A DNA stretch of 64,000 bases from Streptomyces abyssalis (lineage in GTDB: Bacteria; Actinomycetota; Actinomycetes; Streptomycetales; Streptomycetaceae). Under the pieces are notes generated by a model, which saw only the letters and a program-made list of their open reading frames with translations, searched no databases and was not told the origin of the DNA. The stretch lies in assembly GCF_001751365.1 (NCBI RefSeq), contig NZ_LJGT01000036.1:248001-312000 (forward strand), in the 5' to 3' direction. Positions 47,214 through 55,410 of this stretch are shown here, piece after piece (positions within the stretch are counted from its first letter, which is position 1; each line of letters opens with the position of its first letter). The translations under genes and the position numbers were made by a program.

Positions 47214-47612
47214 ATGAGCGACTCCGACCCCAACGGCCCCGCGGGCCCCGGCGGCACGGCTCCCGGCGGCGCCGGTGCCCCCGACTTCGACAGCATGACC
47301 CGCGACATCGCGGACGTACCGGCGGTCGAGGTGATCACCACCGTCGCGGTGCACCTGATGAGTTCGGCAGCGGTGAATCTCGGACTGTCCGAGGGCGGCG
47401 AGCACCATCGCGACCTGGACGAGGCGCGCAAGCTCATCCACGCCCTCGCGGGCCTCGTCACCGCGAGCGCCACGGAGATCGGGTCGTACCACGCGGCGCC
47501 CCTGCGCGACGGACTGAAGTCGCTGCAGCTCGCTTTTCGCGAGGCCTCTGCCGTGCCGGACGAGCCGGGGCAGGGCCCGGGAGAGAAGTTCACGGGCCCT
47601 GTCCTGAGCTGA
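47214..47612 (+). CDS. DUF1844-family protein
   Basis: A 132-aa protein. After a Gly/Pro-rich N-terminus (about 30 residues) comes the DUF1844 core: DVPAVEVITTVAVHLMSSAA, VNLGLSEGGEHHRDLDEARK and LIHALAGLVTASATEIGSYH. The family is small, helical and of unknown function, and in actinobacteria it is usually next to infC, as here, though divergent. A GTG at 47205 is an alternative start. Confidence 0.9.
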   Translation: MSDSDPNGPAGPGGTAPGGAGAPDFDSMTRDIADVPAVEVITTVAVHLMSSAAVNLGLSEGGEHHRDLDEARKLIHALAGLVTASATEIGSYHAAPLRDGLKSLQLAFREASAVPDEPGQGPGEKFTGPVLS

Positions 47613-47618
47613 TCCGGA

Positions 47619-47645
47619 GCCGGCGGGCCGGTACGGTCCGCCGGC
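47619..47645. terminator. Bidirectional terminator between DUF1844 and aquaporin genes
   Basis: GCCGGCGGGCC (47619-47629) and GGTCCGCCGGC (47635-47645) pair over 11 bp with one G-U and a five-base loop, between convergent genes. Confidence 0.75.
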
Positions 47646-47652
47646 CCTCCGG

Positions 47653-48396
47653 TCAGCGCGGCGTGCCGGAGGGCTGAAGGTTCCTGTGCAGCTCCGCACC
47701 CGCCGGCGGATGCGTGACGCGGTGCAGGACAGCCGCCAGTGCGCCGCCCACGAGCGGGGCGACCAGGAAGAGCCAGAACTGGGTGAGGGCCGCGCCGCCC
47801 GCGAAGATGGCGGGGCCCAGGCTGCGGGCCGGGTTGACCCCGGCGCCCGTCAGCGGGATGCCGACCAGGCTGATGACGGCCAGCGTGAGGCCGATGGGGA
47901 GCCCCCCGAAGCCCGCGATGGTCACCTTGTGGGTCATGCACAGGTAGACGTAGACGAGCAGCACCGTCAGCAGCAGTTCGGCGAGAAAGGCGCCGCCGAG
48001 GTTGATCTGCACCGCGGAACGGTCGCCGAAGCCGTTGCTGCCGAAGCTCTCACTGGTCCGGAGACCGGGCACCTGCTTGGCGAGCAGGAAGAGCAGCGCG
48101 GCGCCCGCGATGGCGCCGGCGACCTGCGCGATCCAGTACTTCACAGCCGTCGGCAGGTCGAGCCGCTTGGCCATCAGGAACCCCAGGGTCACCGCCGGGT
48201 TCACGTGGGCGCCGGAGACCGGTCCGAAGACGTAGGCGAGCGCCAGCAGCGTGAAGCCGAACGCGAGAGCGATGCCGAGCGTGCCGATGTACTCACCCGA
48301 CAGCACCGTGGCGCCCACCGCGAAGAAGACGAGGACCAGGGTTCCAAGGAATTCCGCCGCAGTGGTCTGCAGCTCCGTCTCGGTCGAGGTCGACAT
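47653..48396 (-). CDS. Aquaporin / MIP-family channel
   Basis: A 247-aa channel with six predicted helices and both pore loops: GPVSGAHVNPAVTLGFLMAK (first NPA) and LTGAGVNPARSLGPAIFAGG (second NPA). It passes water or small solutes; the selectivity filter was not assessed, so water versus glycerol is open. The ATG at 48396 follows AGGAGTG; upstream in-frame Arg-rich sequence is noncoding. It is alone on its transcript. Confidence 0.93.
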   Translation of the reverse strand: MSTSTETELQTTAAEFLGTLVLVFFAVGATVLSGEYIGTLGIALAFGFTLLALAYVFGPVSGAHVNPAVTLGFLMAKRLDLPTAVKYWIAQVAGAIAGAALLFLLAKQVPGLRTSESFGSNGFGDRSAVQINLGGAFLAELLLTVLLVYVYLCMTHKVTIAGFGGLPIGLTLAVISLVGIPLTGAGVNPARSLGPAIFAGGAALTQFWLFLVAPLVGGALAAVLHRVTHPPAGAELHRNLQPSGTPR

Positions 48397-48522
48397 GGCA
48401 CTCCTGACACGTCGGGAATGGTCGTAGACCATCCTCCGCCGCCTGCGGCGGGCTCGCATGTCGAGCCGGAGTCCGCCGTCCACCTGCGGCGACGTGCCCT
48501 GCGGGGGCCGTGACGGGGTCCG

Positions 48523-49290
48523 TCAGCGGCGGTAGAGGGCGTCCTCGGGCAGGGTGCTGCCGGGCGGGAGCAGCGCCAGTTCCAGGCCCCGTACGAGGCG
48601 TGAGCGCAGCGTCTCGTCGGCCGCGAGCGCACCGGCCAGGCGCCGCACCGCCGCGGCCGGCCCGGCGGCGTCGGCGGCGGCGTCCGGGGCCAGCGTCAGG
48701 GCGAGTGTGGCGTCGGCGTCGGAGCCGGGGCCGCCGGGCACGAGGTGTGCGCCCTCCACGTCGGGCTCGGCGGCGAGCAGCGCGCGCAGCGCGGACGTGA
48801 CCTCGGGGCCGGAGACAGGACCGGCGCCGGTGCGGCCCTCGGCGAGCGCGCGCAGGGCAGGACCGGTGAGCTGGTAGGTGACGGGCCCGGCGAGGTCCAG
48901 GACCAGGGTGTCCGCCTTCTCGTGGGCCAGTGCCTGCAGCGCCTGGCGCAGCGGTACGGCGACGGGACGGGCCTCGGCGTTCCAGCGGGCCATCGCCTCG
49001 GTCCCGGTGAACGCCGGGAGCGCACGGCGCCCGCCGGGGGCGGTGAGCGTCGGCACGGCCATCTCGCTGGACTTCTCGCGGCGCAGGCCAGAGGTGCCGG
49101 TCTCCGTCGCCCCGAGAACGGCGACGACGGGAACCAGAAGCCGGGCACCCGCGAGGGCTTCGAGCACGCGCTCTTCGGCACCCGGCTCTCCGGGGGCCGC
49201 CTGCCAGGCGGTGAGCGCCTCCGTGAGGGCCGGGTCGGCCGCGCCGGTGTCGGCGGGGAAGCCGGAGTCGGGGATGTTCTTGAGCGCCAC
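48523..49290 (-). CDS. SseB-domain protein
   Basis: A 255-aa soluble protein (VALKNIPDSGFPADTGAADP). It has the SseB-type N-domain found in actinobacterial proteins, with LLVPVVAVLGATETGTSGLR, SSEMAVPTLTAPGGRRALPA and FTGTEAMARWNAEARPVAVP. The C-terminal half is Ala/Leu-rich and partly helical. Function is unknown; related proteins are often called enhanced serine sensitivity-like. GTG at 49290 or a TTG two codons earlier may be the start. Confidence 0.82.
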   Translation of the reverse strand: MALKNIPDSGFPADTGAADPALTEALTAWQAAPGEPGAEERVLEALAGARLLVPVVAVLGATETGTSGLRREKSSEMAVPTLTAPGGRRALPAFTGTEAMARWNAEARPVAVPLRQALQALAHEKADTLVLDLAGPVTYQLTGPALRALAEGRTGAGPVSGPEVTSALRALLAAEPDVEGAHLVPGGPGSDADATLALTLAPDAAADAAGPAAAVRRLAGALAADETLRSRLVRGLELALLPPGSTLPEDALYRR

Positions 49291-49513
49291 GGGCAACGAG
49301 CTTAGTTCCGTGCCGCAGCGGCCCCCGACTCCGGGGCTGCGGGAGGCCGGCCGGCGGCCGGGGCAGCGGGTCGCCCGGCCGCCCCGGCTGTGGCCGCGCG
49401 CGGGCCCCCGCTGTGGCGGCGGCGCGGCATCGGACTGGCGCTGGTACCGCAGGCCGTCCGCCGTGGGCGCCGCGTGCGTACGTACGCCGTGTGTATACAG
49501 CCTGCGTACGCGC

Positions 49514-50770
49514 TCAGCGCCGGGACAGCCGCGTGCCCATGCCGCGCAGGGTCTCCGCGCTCACGCCCTTGTGCACCGCCACCGCGCCCCCGATGAGCAG
49601 CAGCCCGAGCACGGCGGCGATCGTCGCCAGCCAGCCGGCGCTCGGCCCGTCGTCGGGGCCCGTCCCGAAGAACTCGCTCCGGTACGGCTGCTGGCTGGGC
49701 TCCTGCTTACGGGGGTTGATGTTGGAGCCCATCTCGATGGCGGCAGCCGGGTCGACGACGCCTGTGCCCAGTGCGTCGCTGCGGCCGCCCTCGGGGGTGC
49801 GGCGTGCCGTGTCGGACAGCAGTTCCTTGATCTGGGCGGGGCTGAGCTCCGGGTGCGCGGCCCGTACCAGCGCGACCGCGCCGGAGGCGAACGCCGAGGC
49901 GGCGCTGGTGCCCCAGCCCTCGTAGTACTTCCGGTCGGGGTCGGCTATCAGCACCTCCTTGCCTGGGGCGGCGACGGTCGCGTACCAGCGCCGCGTGGAG
50001 AAGGAGGCGCGCGCACCGCGGCGGTCCACGGCGGTGACCGCGATGACGCCGGGATAGGCGGCCGGGAAGGAGACGTGGTCGCCGTCCTCTCCGCCGTTGC
50101 CCGCGGAGGCCACGACGACGGAGCCCTTGCGCTGCGCGTAGCGCACGGCGGCGTCCTCTCCGGCCTCGGGGTGGGCCGAGCTGCTGTCGTCGCCGAGGGA
50201 GAGGTTGATGACGTCGGCGCCCTTGTCGGCGGCCCACCGGATGCCGTCGGCGAGGGCGGAGGCGCGTGCGTCGCGTGCCTCCTTGCGCTTGGGGTCGCTG
50301 TCCTCGAGCAGGACCCGTACGGGAAGGATCTTCGCTTCGGGGGCGACACCCATGACGCCGAGCTTCCCGCCCTTCCCGTGACCGTGGCCGGCGATGATCC
50401 CCGCCATGGCGGTGCCGTGCCGGGCCCATGCGCGGTCGCCCTTCTTCGCGCCCAGGGTGATGAAGTCGTGGCCGCGCCGTACGTTCCCCTCCAGGTCGGG
50501 ATGGCCGGGGTCGACACCGGTGTCGAGAACGGCGACGGTGATGCCCCTGCCCTTGGTGGTCTTCCAGGCGTCCGACACGTTGATGGCCTTCAGGCCCCAC
50601 TGCTGCCGCTGGATGCCCTCGCCCTCCGCCGCCTGCGCGCTCCCCGCGGCCGGGAGGACGGCGACCGACGCCGCGAGCGCCGCGGCGGCCAGACGCAGTG
50701 ACCGGGTACGGCCCGGCGCGGAGCGGCGCGGCGGGGTGTGCACGGGCTGTGCGGGCCGGATGTGGGTCAC
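49514..50770 (-). CDS. Mycosin-like membrane-anchored subtilisin (S8)
   Basis: A 418-aa secreted serine protease. An N-terminal signal (SLRLAAAALAASVAVLPAAG, cut near AQA-AEG) precedes the subtilisin domain with its triad: Asp in TVAVLDTGVDPGHPDLEG, His in ARHGTAMAGIIAGHGHGKGG and Ser in YEGWGTSAASAFASGAVALV; ADVINLSLGDD and ASAGNGGEDGDHVSFPAAYP supply the substrate loops. A C-terminal helix (WLATIAAVLGLLLIGGAVAV) anchors it, as in type VII secretion mycosins. It overlaps the preceding gene by ATGA, so the pair is coupled. No other type VII genes are near. Confidence 0.93.
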   Translation of the reverse strand: MTHIRPAQPVHTPPRRSAPGRTRSLRLAAAALAASVAVLPAAGSAQAAEGEGIQRQQWGLKAINVSDAWKTTKGRGITVAVLDTGVDPGHPDLEGNVRRGHDFITLGAKKGDRAWARHGTAMAGIIAGHGHGKGGKLGVMGVAPEAKILPVRVLLEDSDPKRKEARDARASALADGIRWAADKGADVINLSLGDDSSSAHPEAGEDAAVRYAQRKGSVVVASAGNGGEDGDHVSFPAAYPGVIAVTAVDRRGARASFSTRRWYATVAAPGKEVLIADPDRKYYEGWGTSAASAFASGAVALVRAAHPELSPAQIKELLSDTARRTPEGGRSDALGTGVVDPAAAIEMGSNINPRKQEPSQQPYRSEFFGTGPDDGPSAGWLATIAAVLGLLLIGGAVAVHKGVSAETLRGMGTRLSRR

Positions 50771-52134
50771 TGGTCGTCCTCCCGTGCCGCATCACGCAGC
50801 CGGCGCTCGATGCGGTCCGCTATGCCCTGTGCGTCGTGTCCGAGACCGGCCTGGGCGGCGGCCGACGTCTCGCCCTTCTCGGTCGCTTCCGCAGCGGGCT
50901 GCGGGTCGCTGACGACCCGTCCGTCCGCGAATCCGCTCACGGCGTAGACGACGACGGGCGCGTCGGAGAGCACCCGCATCGTCCAGCTGGCCCGCTGGGC
51001 GTCGCCGAAGTCCGCCGAGACCGTGCCGCGTGATCCGTACGGACGGGGCATCAGGTCGGTTCGTTCGCTGAGGTTCTCCACGGCGAAGCGCTTGCGCAGC
51101 GCGCGCATGCCCGCGCTCTCGGAACGGGTGAAGAGCAGACCGACCGTTGTGACGCTGCTGGTCGTCTCGTCGGCGTACGTGGCGCGTACGAGCCGGCTGC
51201 ATCCGACCGGCGAGAGGGCTTTGGCGAGCAACGGGTCGAACGCGCCCCGGCAGTTGCTGTCCGGTGCGACGCCGACGCGGAGCCAGCGGCGGTCGGCCCC
51301 GCCGGGGCCGGCGCCCCGTCCCTCCAGGACCCGGGGGAAGAGGTCGTCGACGGAGTTGTTGTGCCAGGCGGCCCGCATCTCGTCGAACGAGCCCTCGGTG
51401 ACGGTCTGTTCGCCGGTGTCACCGGTGAGCCAGGTGCCGGCGGCCGCTCCGCCCAACAGGCCGACGCCCAGGACCAGGCATACGGCGGCCGCCACGGTGC
51501 GGGGCGCCGGGCGGCTGTGCACACGTTCGTCACGGATGGGCCGCAACTGCCAGGTGGGAGGCCCTGAGCCGGCGAAGTCCTGCTGCCCGGACAGGCCGGG
51601 CAGACCGGGAGGGCTTGCCGGAGCGGGCGGGTGCGGTGGGCGCTGCGCCGGAACGGCACCCGGAAGCGGAGCACGGCCGCTGCCTGGCCCGGCAGCGGCG
51701 CCGGGAACGGTAGGGGTGCCGGGAACGGCAGAGGTGCCCGACGGGGTCTCCGTTCCCTCCCGTCTGCCGGTGCCGCCGTGCCCATCCGTGCCCGGGGCGC
51801 TCGTTCTGCGGCGCAGCGTCTCGGACGTCAGGGGCTCCCCGGTGGGCGGCGGGGGCTGGGGAGTTGCGGCGGGCCGGGGCAGGTGCGGCCCTCCGGAAGG
51901 GGACGAGGCGCCGGCCGGGGAGTCCGGTCCTGCGCTCGCGGATGCGTCCGATTCCGTGTCGTGCGGCATGTGTGCGGTGGGCTCGTCTTTCTGGGGAGGC
52001 TCCACGGACGCGCCCTGGCGCGCAGGCGCTGCGGGACGCGGGGGAAAGGCGGGGCGGGGAGGGACCTGAGGACGTCTGGGAAACGAGTCCGGCGAAGGGT
52101 CCGGGGAGTGTGTGCGGTCGGCGTCAGTGCTCAT
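50767..52134 (-). CDS. One-pass membrane protein, partner of the mycosin
   Basis: A 455-aa protein. Residues 1 to about 205 are Pro/Ser/Gly-rich and disordered on the cytoplasmic side. One helix (TVAAAVCLVLGVGLLGGAAA) leads to an outer domain of about 220 residues: GSFDEMRAAWHNNSVDDLFP, RWLRVGVAPDSNCRGAFDPL, and SPVGCSRLVRATYADETTSS, with two Cys that could form a disulfide. I do not recognise the domain. It ends in the mycosin start (4-bp overlap), so it is probably a substrate, inhibitor or chaperone of that protease. The ATG at 52134 has GGGAGGGG. Confidence 0.85.
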   Translation of the reverse strand: MSTDADRTHSPDPSPDSFPRRPQVPPRPAFPPRPAAPARQGASVEPPQKDEPTAHMPHDTESDASASAGPDSPAGASSPSGGPHLPRPAATPQPPPPTGEPLTSETLRRRTSAPGTDGHGGTGRREGTETPSGTSAVPGTPTVPGAAAGPGSGRAPLPGAVPAQRPPHPPAPASPPGLPGLSGQQDFAGSGPPTWQLRPIRDERVHSRPAPRTVAAAVCLVLGVGLLGGAAAGTWLTGDTGEQTVTEGSFDEMRAAWHNNSVDDLFPRVLEGRGAGPGGADRRWLRVGVAPDSNCRGAFDPLLAKALSPVGCSRLVRATYADETTSSVTTVGLLFTRSESAGMRALRKRFAVENLSERTDLMPRPYGSRGTVSADFGDAQRASWTMRVLSDAPVVVYAVSGFADGRVVSDPQPAAEATEKGETSAAAQAGLGHDAQGIADRIERRLRDAAREDDQ

Positions 52135-52332
52135 CTGCACCCCTCCCGCGCGCAGTGCCACCCCACACGATCCCTTTCGGGGCATGCCGGTTCGTATCGG
52201 ACAGTACGCCGCTGGTCCAGACTCATCGCAGCGTGCGGCCGTCACTCTACGGTGCGAACTGGTGGTCCCGGCAACCCGGTCGGGCAGATGGCAGGGCTGT
52301 CGTGCACGGCAGCCCTCTGGCAAGCTGCCCGG

Positions 52333-53547
52333 ATGTCCGACGCAACTTCCGGCCTCGCAGCCGCACGTGCCCGCTACGACCGCGCGACCGCGCATCTGGA
52401 CGCGCCGTTCGCCGTCGTCGACCTGGAGGCGTTCGACGCGAACGCCTCCGACCTGGTGCAACGCGCCGGCGGCAAACCGGTCCGCGTGGCAAGCAAGTCG
52501 GTGCGCTGCAGGGCCCTGTTGGAGCGCGTGCTCGCGCGGGACGGCTTCGCCGGGGTGCTCAGCTTCACGCTCGCCGAGTCGCTGTGGCTGGCGCGTTCGG
52601 GCATCGACGACGTGCTGCTGGGCTATCCGTCCGCGGACCGTTCCGGGTTCGCCGAACTCTGCGCCGATCCGAAGCTCGCGCAGAGCGTGACGGTGATGGT
52701 GGACGATCCCGCCCAGCTGGACCTCATCGACGCCGCGAGGGACGGCGGCACCGAGGAGATCCGGGTCTGTCTCGAACTCGACACCGCGCTGCGGCTCATG
52801 GGCGGCCGCGTCCGGATCGGCGCACGCCGGTCCCCGCTGCACTCCCCCGCCCGCCTCGCGGAGTTCGCCCGCGCGGTGACCCGGCGCAAGGGCTTCCGGC
52901 TCACAGGGCTGATGGCCTACGAGGGGCATGTCGCCGGCGTGGGCGACGCCGCACCGGGCAACTGGGCGCGCTCGCGCGGCGTACGGCTCATGCAGGCTGC
53001 GGCACGGCGGGAGCTTGCGGCACGCCGGGCGGAGGCCGTGCGTGCGGTCCGCCGCGTCACGCCCGACCTGGAGTTCGTCAACGGGGGCGGCACGGGCAGC
53101 GTGCAGCACACGGCCGCGGAGGAGGCGGTGACCGAAATCGCGGCGGGCTCCGGCCTGTTCGTGCCGCGCCTCTTCGACCACTACACCTCGTTCACGGGAC
53201 GGCCCGCCGCACTCTTCGCACTCCCGGTCGTACGCAGACCGGGCGTGGGCGTCGTGACGGTCCTGGGCGGCGGCTATCCGGCCTCCGGGGCGCCCGGCCG
53301 GGACAGGCTGCCGCAGCCGTACCTTCCGGAGGGGCTGCGCTACGACAAGCAGGAGGCGGCCGGCGAGGTACAGACACCGCTGCTGGGGCCACCCGCGGAC
53401 GATCTGCTGGTCGGAGACAGTGTCTGGTTCCGGCACGCCAAGGCCGGGGAGCTGTGCGAGCGGTTCGACGCGCTGCACGCGATCGAGGGCGACAGGGTCA
53501 CCGGCACGTTCCCGACGTACAGGGGCGAAGGCCGCACCTTCCTCTGA
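52333..53547 (+). CDS. Alanine-racemase-fold amino acid aldolase/deaminase
   Basis: A 404-aa PLP enzyme of the D-threonine aldolase/D-serine dehydratase-like group: AHLDAPFAVVDLEAFDANAS, GKPVRVASKSVRCRALLERV (PLP-binding Lys in VASKSVR), FRLTGLMAYEGHVAGVGDAA, LEFVNGGGTGSVQHTAAEEA, and GELCERFDALHAIEGDRVTG near the end. The reaction could be cleavage of a beta-hydroxy D-amino acid or dehydration. An ATG at 52333 is used; the open frame extends far upstream without support. It is divergent from the membrane-protein/mycosin pair. Confidence 0.85.
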   Translation: MSDATSGLAAARARYDRATAHLDAPFAVVDLEAFDANASDLVQRAGGKPVRVASKSVRCRALLERVLARDGFAGVLSFTLAESLWLARSGIDDVLLGYPSADRSGFAELCADPKLAQSVTVMVDDPAQLDLIDAARDGGTEEIRVCLELDTALRLMGGRVRIGARRSPLHSPARLAEFARAVTRRKGFRLTGLMAYEGHVAGVGDAAPGNWARSRGVRLMQAAARRELAARRAEAVRAVRRVTPDLEFVNGGGTGSVQHTAAEEAVTEIAAGSGLFVPRLFDHYTSFTGRPAALFALPVVRRPGVGVVTVLGGGYPASGAPGRDRLPQPYLPEGLRYDKQEAAGEVQTPLLGPPADDLLVGDSVWFRHAKAGELCERFDALHAIEGDRVTGTFPTYRGEGRTFL

Positions 53548-53581
53548 CGGCCTGTGACGGCCTGCGGCGGCGGTCTCCGTA

Positions 53582-53624
53582 CCGTGCATGGCGCGCACGG
53601 CCGGTACGGCCGTACGGCCGGTAC
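53582..53624. terminator. Hairpin and repeats between convergent genes
   Basis: CCGTGC/GCACGG (53582-53600) is a short hairpin, and ACGGCCGGTAC is repeated at 53597 and 53614 around the palindrome GTACGGCCGTAC (53604-53615). Position between convergent genes suggests termination, but no single strong stem is present. Confidence 0.35.
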
Positions 53625-53672
53625 TCACGGGACCGTACGCAGCGGCTCGGGCCGTCCCGCTCCCGCCGGTTC

Positions 53673-54521
53673 TCAGACGTCCTGGCCGGGGCTGTCCCCG
53701 GTGCCGCCGCTCTCCTCGGTGACACCTTCCGCCAGCTTGTCCATGTCGCTCAACGGCGGCGCGGACTCGGCGATGTCGAAGCCGGTGCGCAGCACCAGCA
53801 TCTCCCCCGACCCGTCGGGGTGGGTGAAGGCCACGGACTCGACGTAGGCGTCCGGCTTGGTCCGGTTGACGATCTTCCAGCGCACCCGGTAGGCGTCCTG
53901 CCCGGCCACCGAGGTCTTCTCCGACGTGACGGCTTCGTGCGACTTGATGCCGCCGTAGGTGCCCTTGCTGTAGGCGAGTTTCGCGTGCCGCCCGATGTCG
54001 TTCCGGGCCGCGTCCTCGGTGTCGCCGGTGTCGGTGGGAGCCACGATGATCATGGATGAGCCACGCAGGCAGCTTTCCGCCTTGCTGCCGGGGCACTTGT
54101 ACTCCCCGGTGGTGACCAGCGGCCCGAACGGGTCGCGCTCCCAGCCGTCCAGGACGGGCAGATCGACGCCGGTTGCCGGAACGTCCCCCTCCGGCTTGCC
54201 CGGCGTCCCGCCGTCCTCCTCCGGGGCCCCCGGACCGCCCTCGGGCGGCGTGGGTTCGCTGCTCGGCCCGGCGCCCCCGGCCTCGTCACGCGGGACGCCG
54301 CTGACGCCCGGCCCGATGGCGAAGGTGAGCACGGCGCTGACGACGAGCGCGGCGACGAGCACCAGCGCACCGACGACGCCCGCGACGAGCGGGCCCCGCA
54401 CTGCCGCCTTGGTACGGGTCTGTCCCGTCCAGGAGGTGCCGTCCCACCAGCGTTCCGCGGAGGGCGAGTTGGCTCTCTGACCCGGGTCGGGGTCCGGGTA
54501 CCAGCCGGGCGGCGTCGTCAT
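53673..54521 (-). CDS. DUF2510 membrane protein
   Basis: A 282-aa protein. The N-terminal DUF2510 motif, PPGWYPDPDPGQRANSPSAE followed by RWWDGTSWT, faces the cytoplasm. A helix follows (LVAGVVGALVLVAALVVSAV), then a Pro/Gly/Glu-rich linker and an outer domain of about 180 residues with VLDGWERDPFGPLVTTGEYK, CPGSKAESCLRGSS (two Cys) and GQDAYRVRWKIVNRTKPDAY. Extracellular function is unknown; DUF2510 commonly begins such actinobacterial envelope proteins. ATG at 54521 or an upstream GTG at 54527 may be the start. Confidence 0.85.
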   Translation of the reverse strand: MTTPPGWYPDPDPGQRANSPSAERWWDGTSWTGQTRTKAAVRGPLVAGVVGALVLVAALVVSAVLTFAIGPGVSGVPRDEAGGAGPSSEPTPPEGGPGAPEEDGGTPGKPEGDVPATGVDLPVLDGWERDPFGPLVTTGEYKCPGSKAESCLRGSSMIIVAPTDTGDTEDAARNDIGRHAKLAYSKGTYGGIKSHEAVTSEKTSVAGQDAYRVRWKIVNRTKPDAYVESVAFTHPDGSGEMLVLRTGFDIAESAPPLSDMDKLAEGVTEESGGTGDSPGQDV

Positions 54522-54603
54522 GCTCACGCATCGACTGTAGGGGACCAGGTGTGCGAATCACACTGTCACCGCCCGGCCGTACCCCCTCGGGGAGGAGACA
54601 CCG

Positions 54604-55410
54604 TCACATCGGCGTCACGTAGGCCCCCGAGATGCCGCCGTCCACCATGAAGTCCGTCGCGTTGACGAACGAGGCGTCGTCGCTGGCCAGGAAGGCGACG
54701 GCGGCGGCGATCTCCTCCGGCTCGGCGAAGCGGCCGGGCGGTACGTGCACGAGCCGGCGCTGCGCACGCTCCGGGTCCTTCGCGAACAGCTCCTTCAGCA
54801 ACGGGGTGTTCACGGGTCCGGGGCAGATCGCGTTGACCCTGATTCCCTCGCGCGCGAACTGCACGCCCAGTTCACGCGACATCGCCAGCACACCGCCCTT
54901 CGAGGCGGTGTAGCTGATCTGCGAGGTGGCGGCGCCCAGCACTGCCACGAAGGAGGCCGTGTTGACGATCGAACCGCGCCCCTGCCGCTGCATGTACGGG
55001 ATGGCGTGCTTGCAGCACAGATAGACCGACGTGAGGTTGACCTGCTGCACACGCTCCCAGGCGTCGAGACCGGTCGTGAGGATCGAGTCGTCGTCGGGCG
55101 GGGAGATGCCCGCGTTGTTGAAGGCGATGTCGACCGAGCCGTACGTCTCGTGGGCCGTACGGAAGAGGGCCTCGACCTGGCCCGAGTCGGTGACGTCGGT
55201 CTCCACGTACAGTCCGCCGGTCTCCTCGGCCACGGCCTTGCCGCGCTCACCGTCGACGTCGGCGCAGACCACGTTTGCGCCCTCGGAGGCGAGGCGGCGC
55301 GCGGAGGCGAGGCCGATGCCGCTGCCGGCGCCCGTGACGACGGCGGTACGTCCGGTCAGGCGCCGGCACACGACGGCTGCTTCCACGGGGTCGGTGAGCG
55401 ATTCGGTCAC
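54604..55410 (-). CDS. Short-chain dehydrogenase/reductase
   Basis: A 268-aa SDR with TGAGSGIGLASARRLASEGA (cofactor loop), NNAG, IVNTASFVAVLGAA (catalytic Ser region), YTASKGGVLAMSREL (catalytic Tyr and Lys) and ICPGPVNTPLL. It overlaps the aldehyde dehydrogenase gene by GTGA and is last in the leftward operon with aldehyde dehydrogenase and the GlnA4-like ligase. In an ethanolamine route it could oxidise the gamma-glutamylethanolamide alcohol to the aldehyde; that is inference from context, since SDR specificity cannot be read directly. Confidence 0.9.
   Translation of the reverse strand: MTESLTDPVEAAVVCRRLTGRTAVVTGAGSGIGLASARRLASEGANVVCADVDGERGKAVAEETGGLYVETDVTDSGQVEALFRTAHETYGSVDIAFNNAGISPPDDDSILTTGLDAWERVQQVNLTSVYLCCKHAIPYMQRQGRGSIVNTASFVAVLGAATSQISYTASKGGVLAMSRELGVQFAREGIRVNAICPGPVNTPLLKELFAKDPERAQRRLVHVPPGRFAEPEEIAAAVAFLASDDASFVNATDFMVDGGISGAYVTPM

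Noticed and set aside
49476..49498. Palindrome GCGTACGTACGC with nearby GTATAC as a special site
   Set aside because: It may be part of the SseB promoter region, but alternating GTAC runs occur by chance in this composition and no second feature supports it.
50767..54096. A 1109-aa frame ending in the membrane-protein gene
   Set aside because: The first 650 residues run antisense through the aldolase gene; the ATG at 52134 has a good ribosome-binding site.
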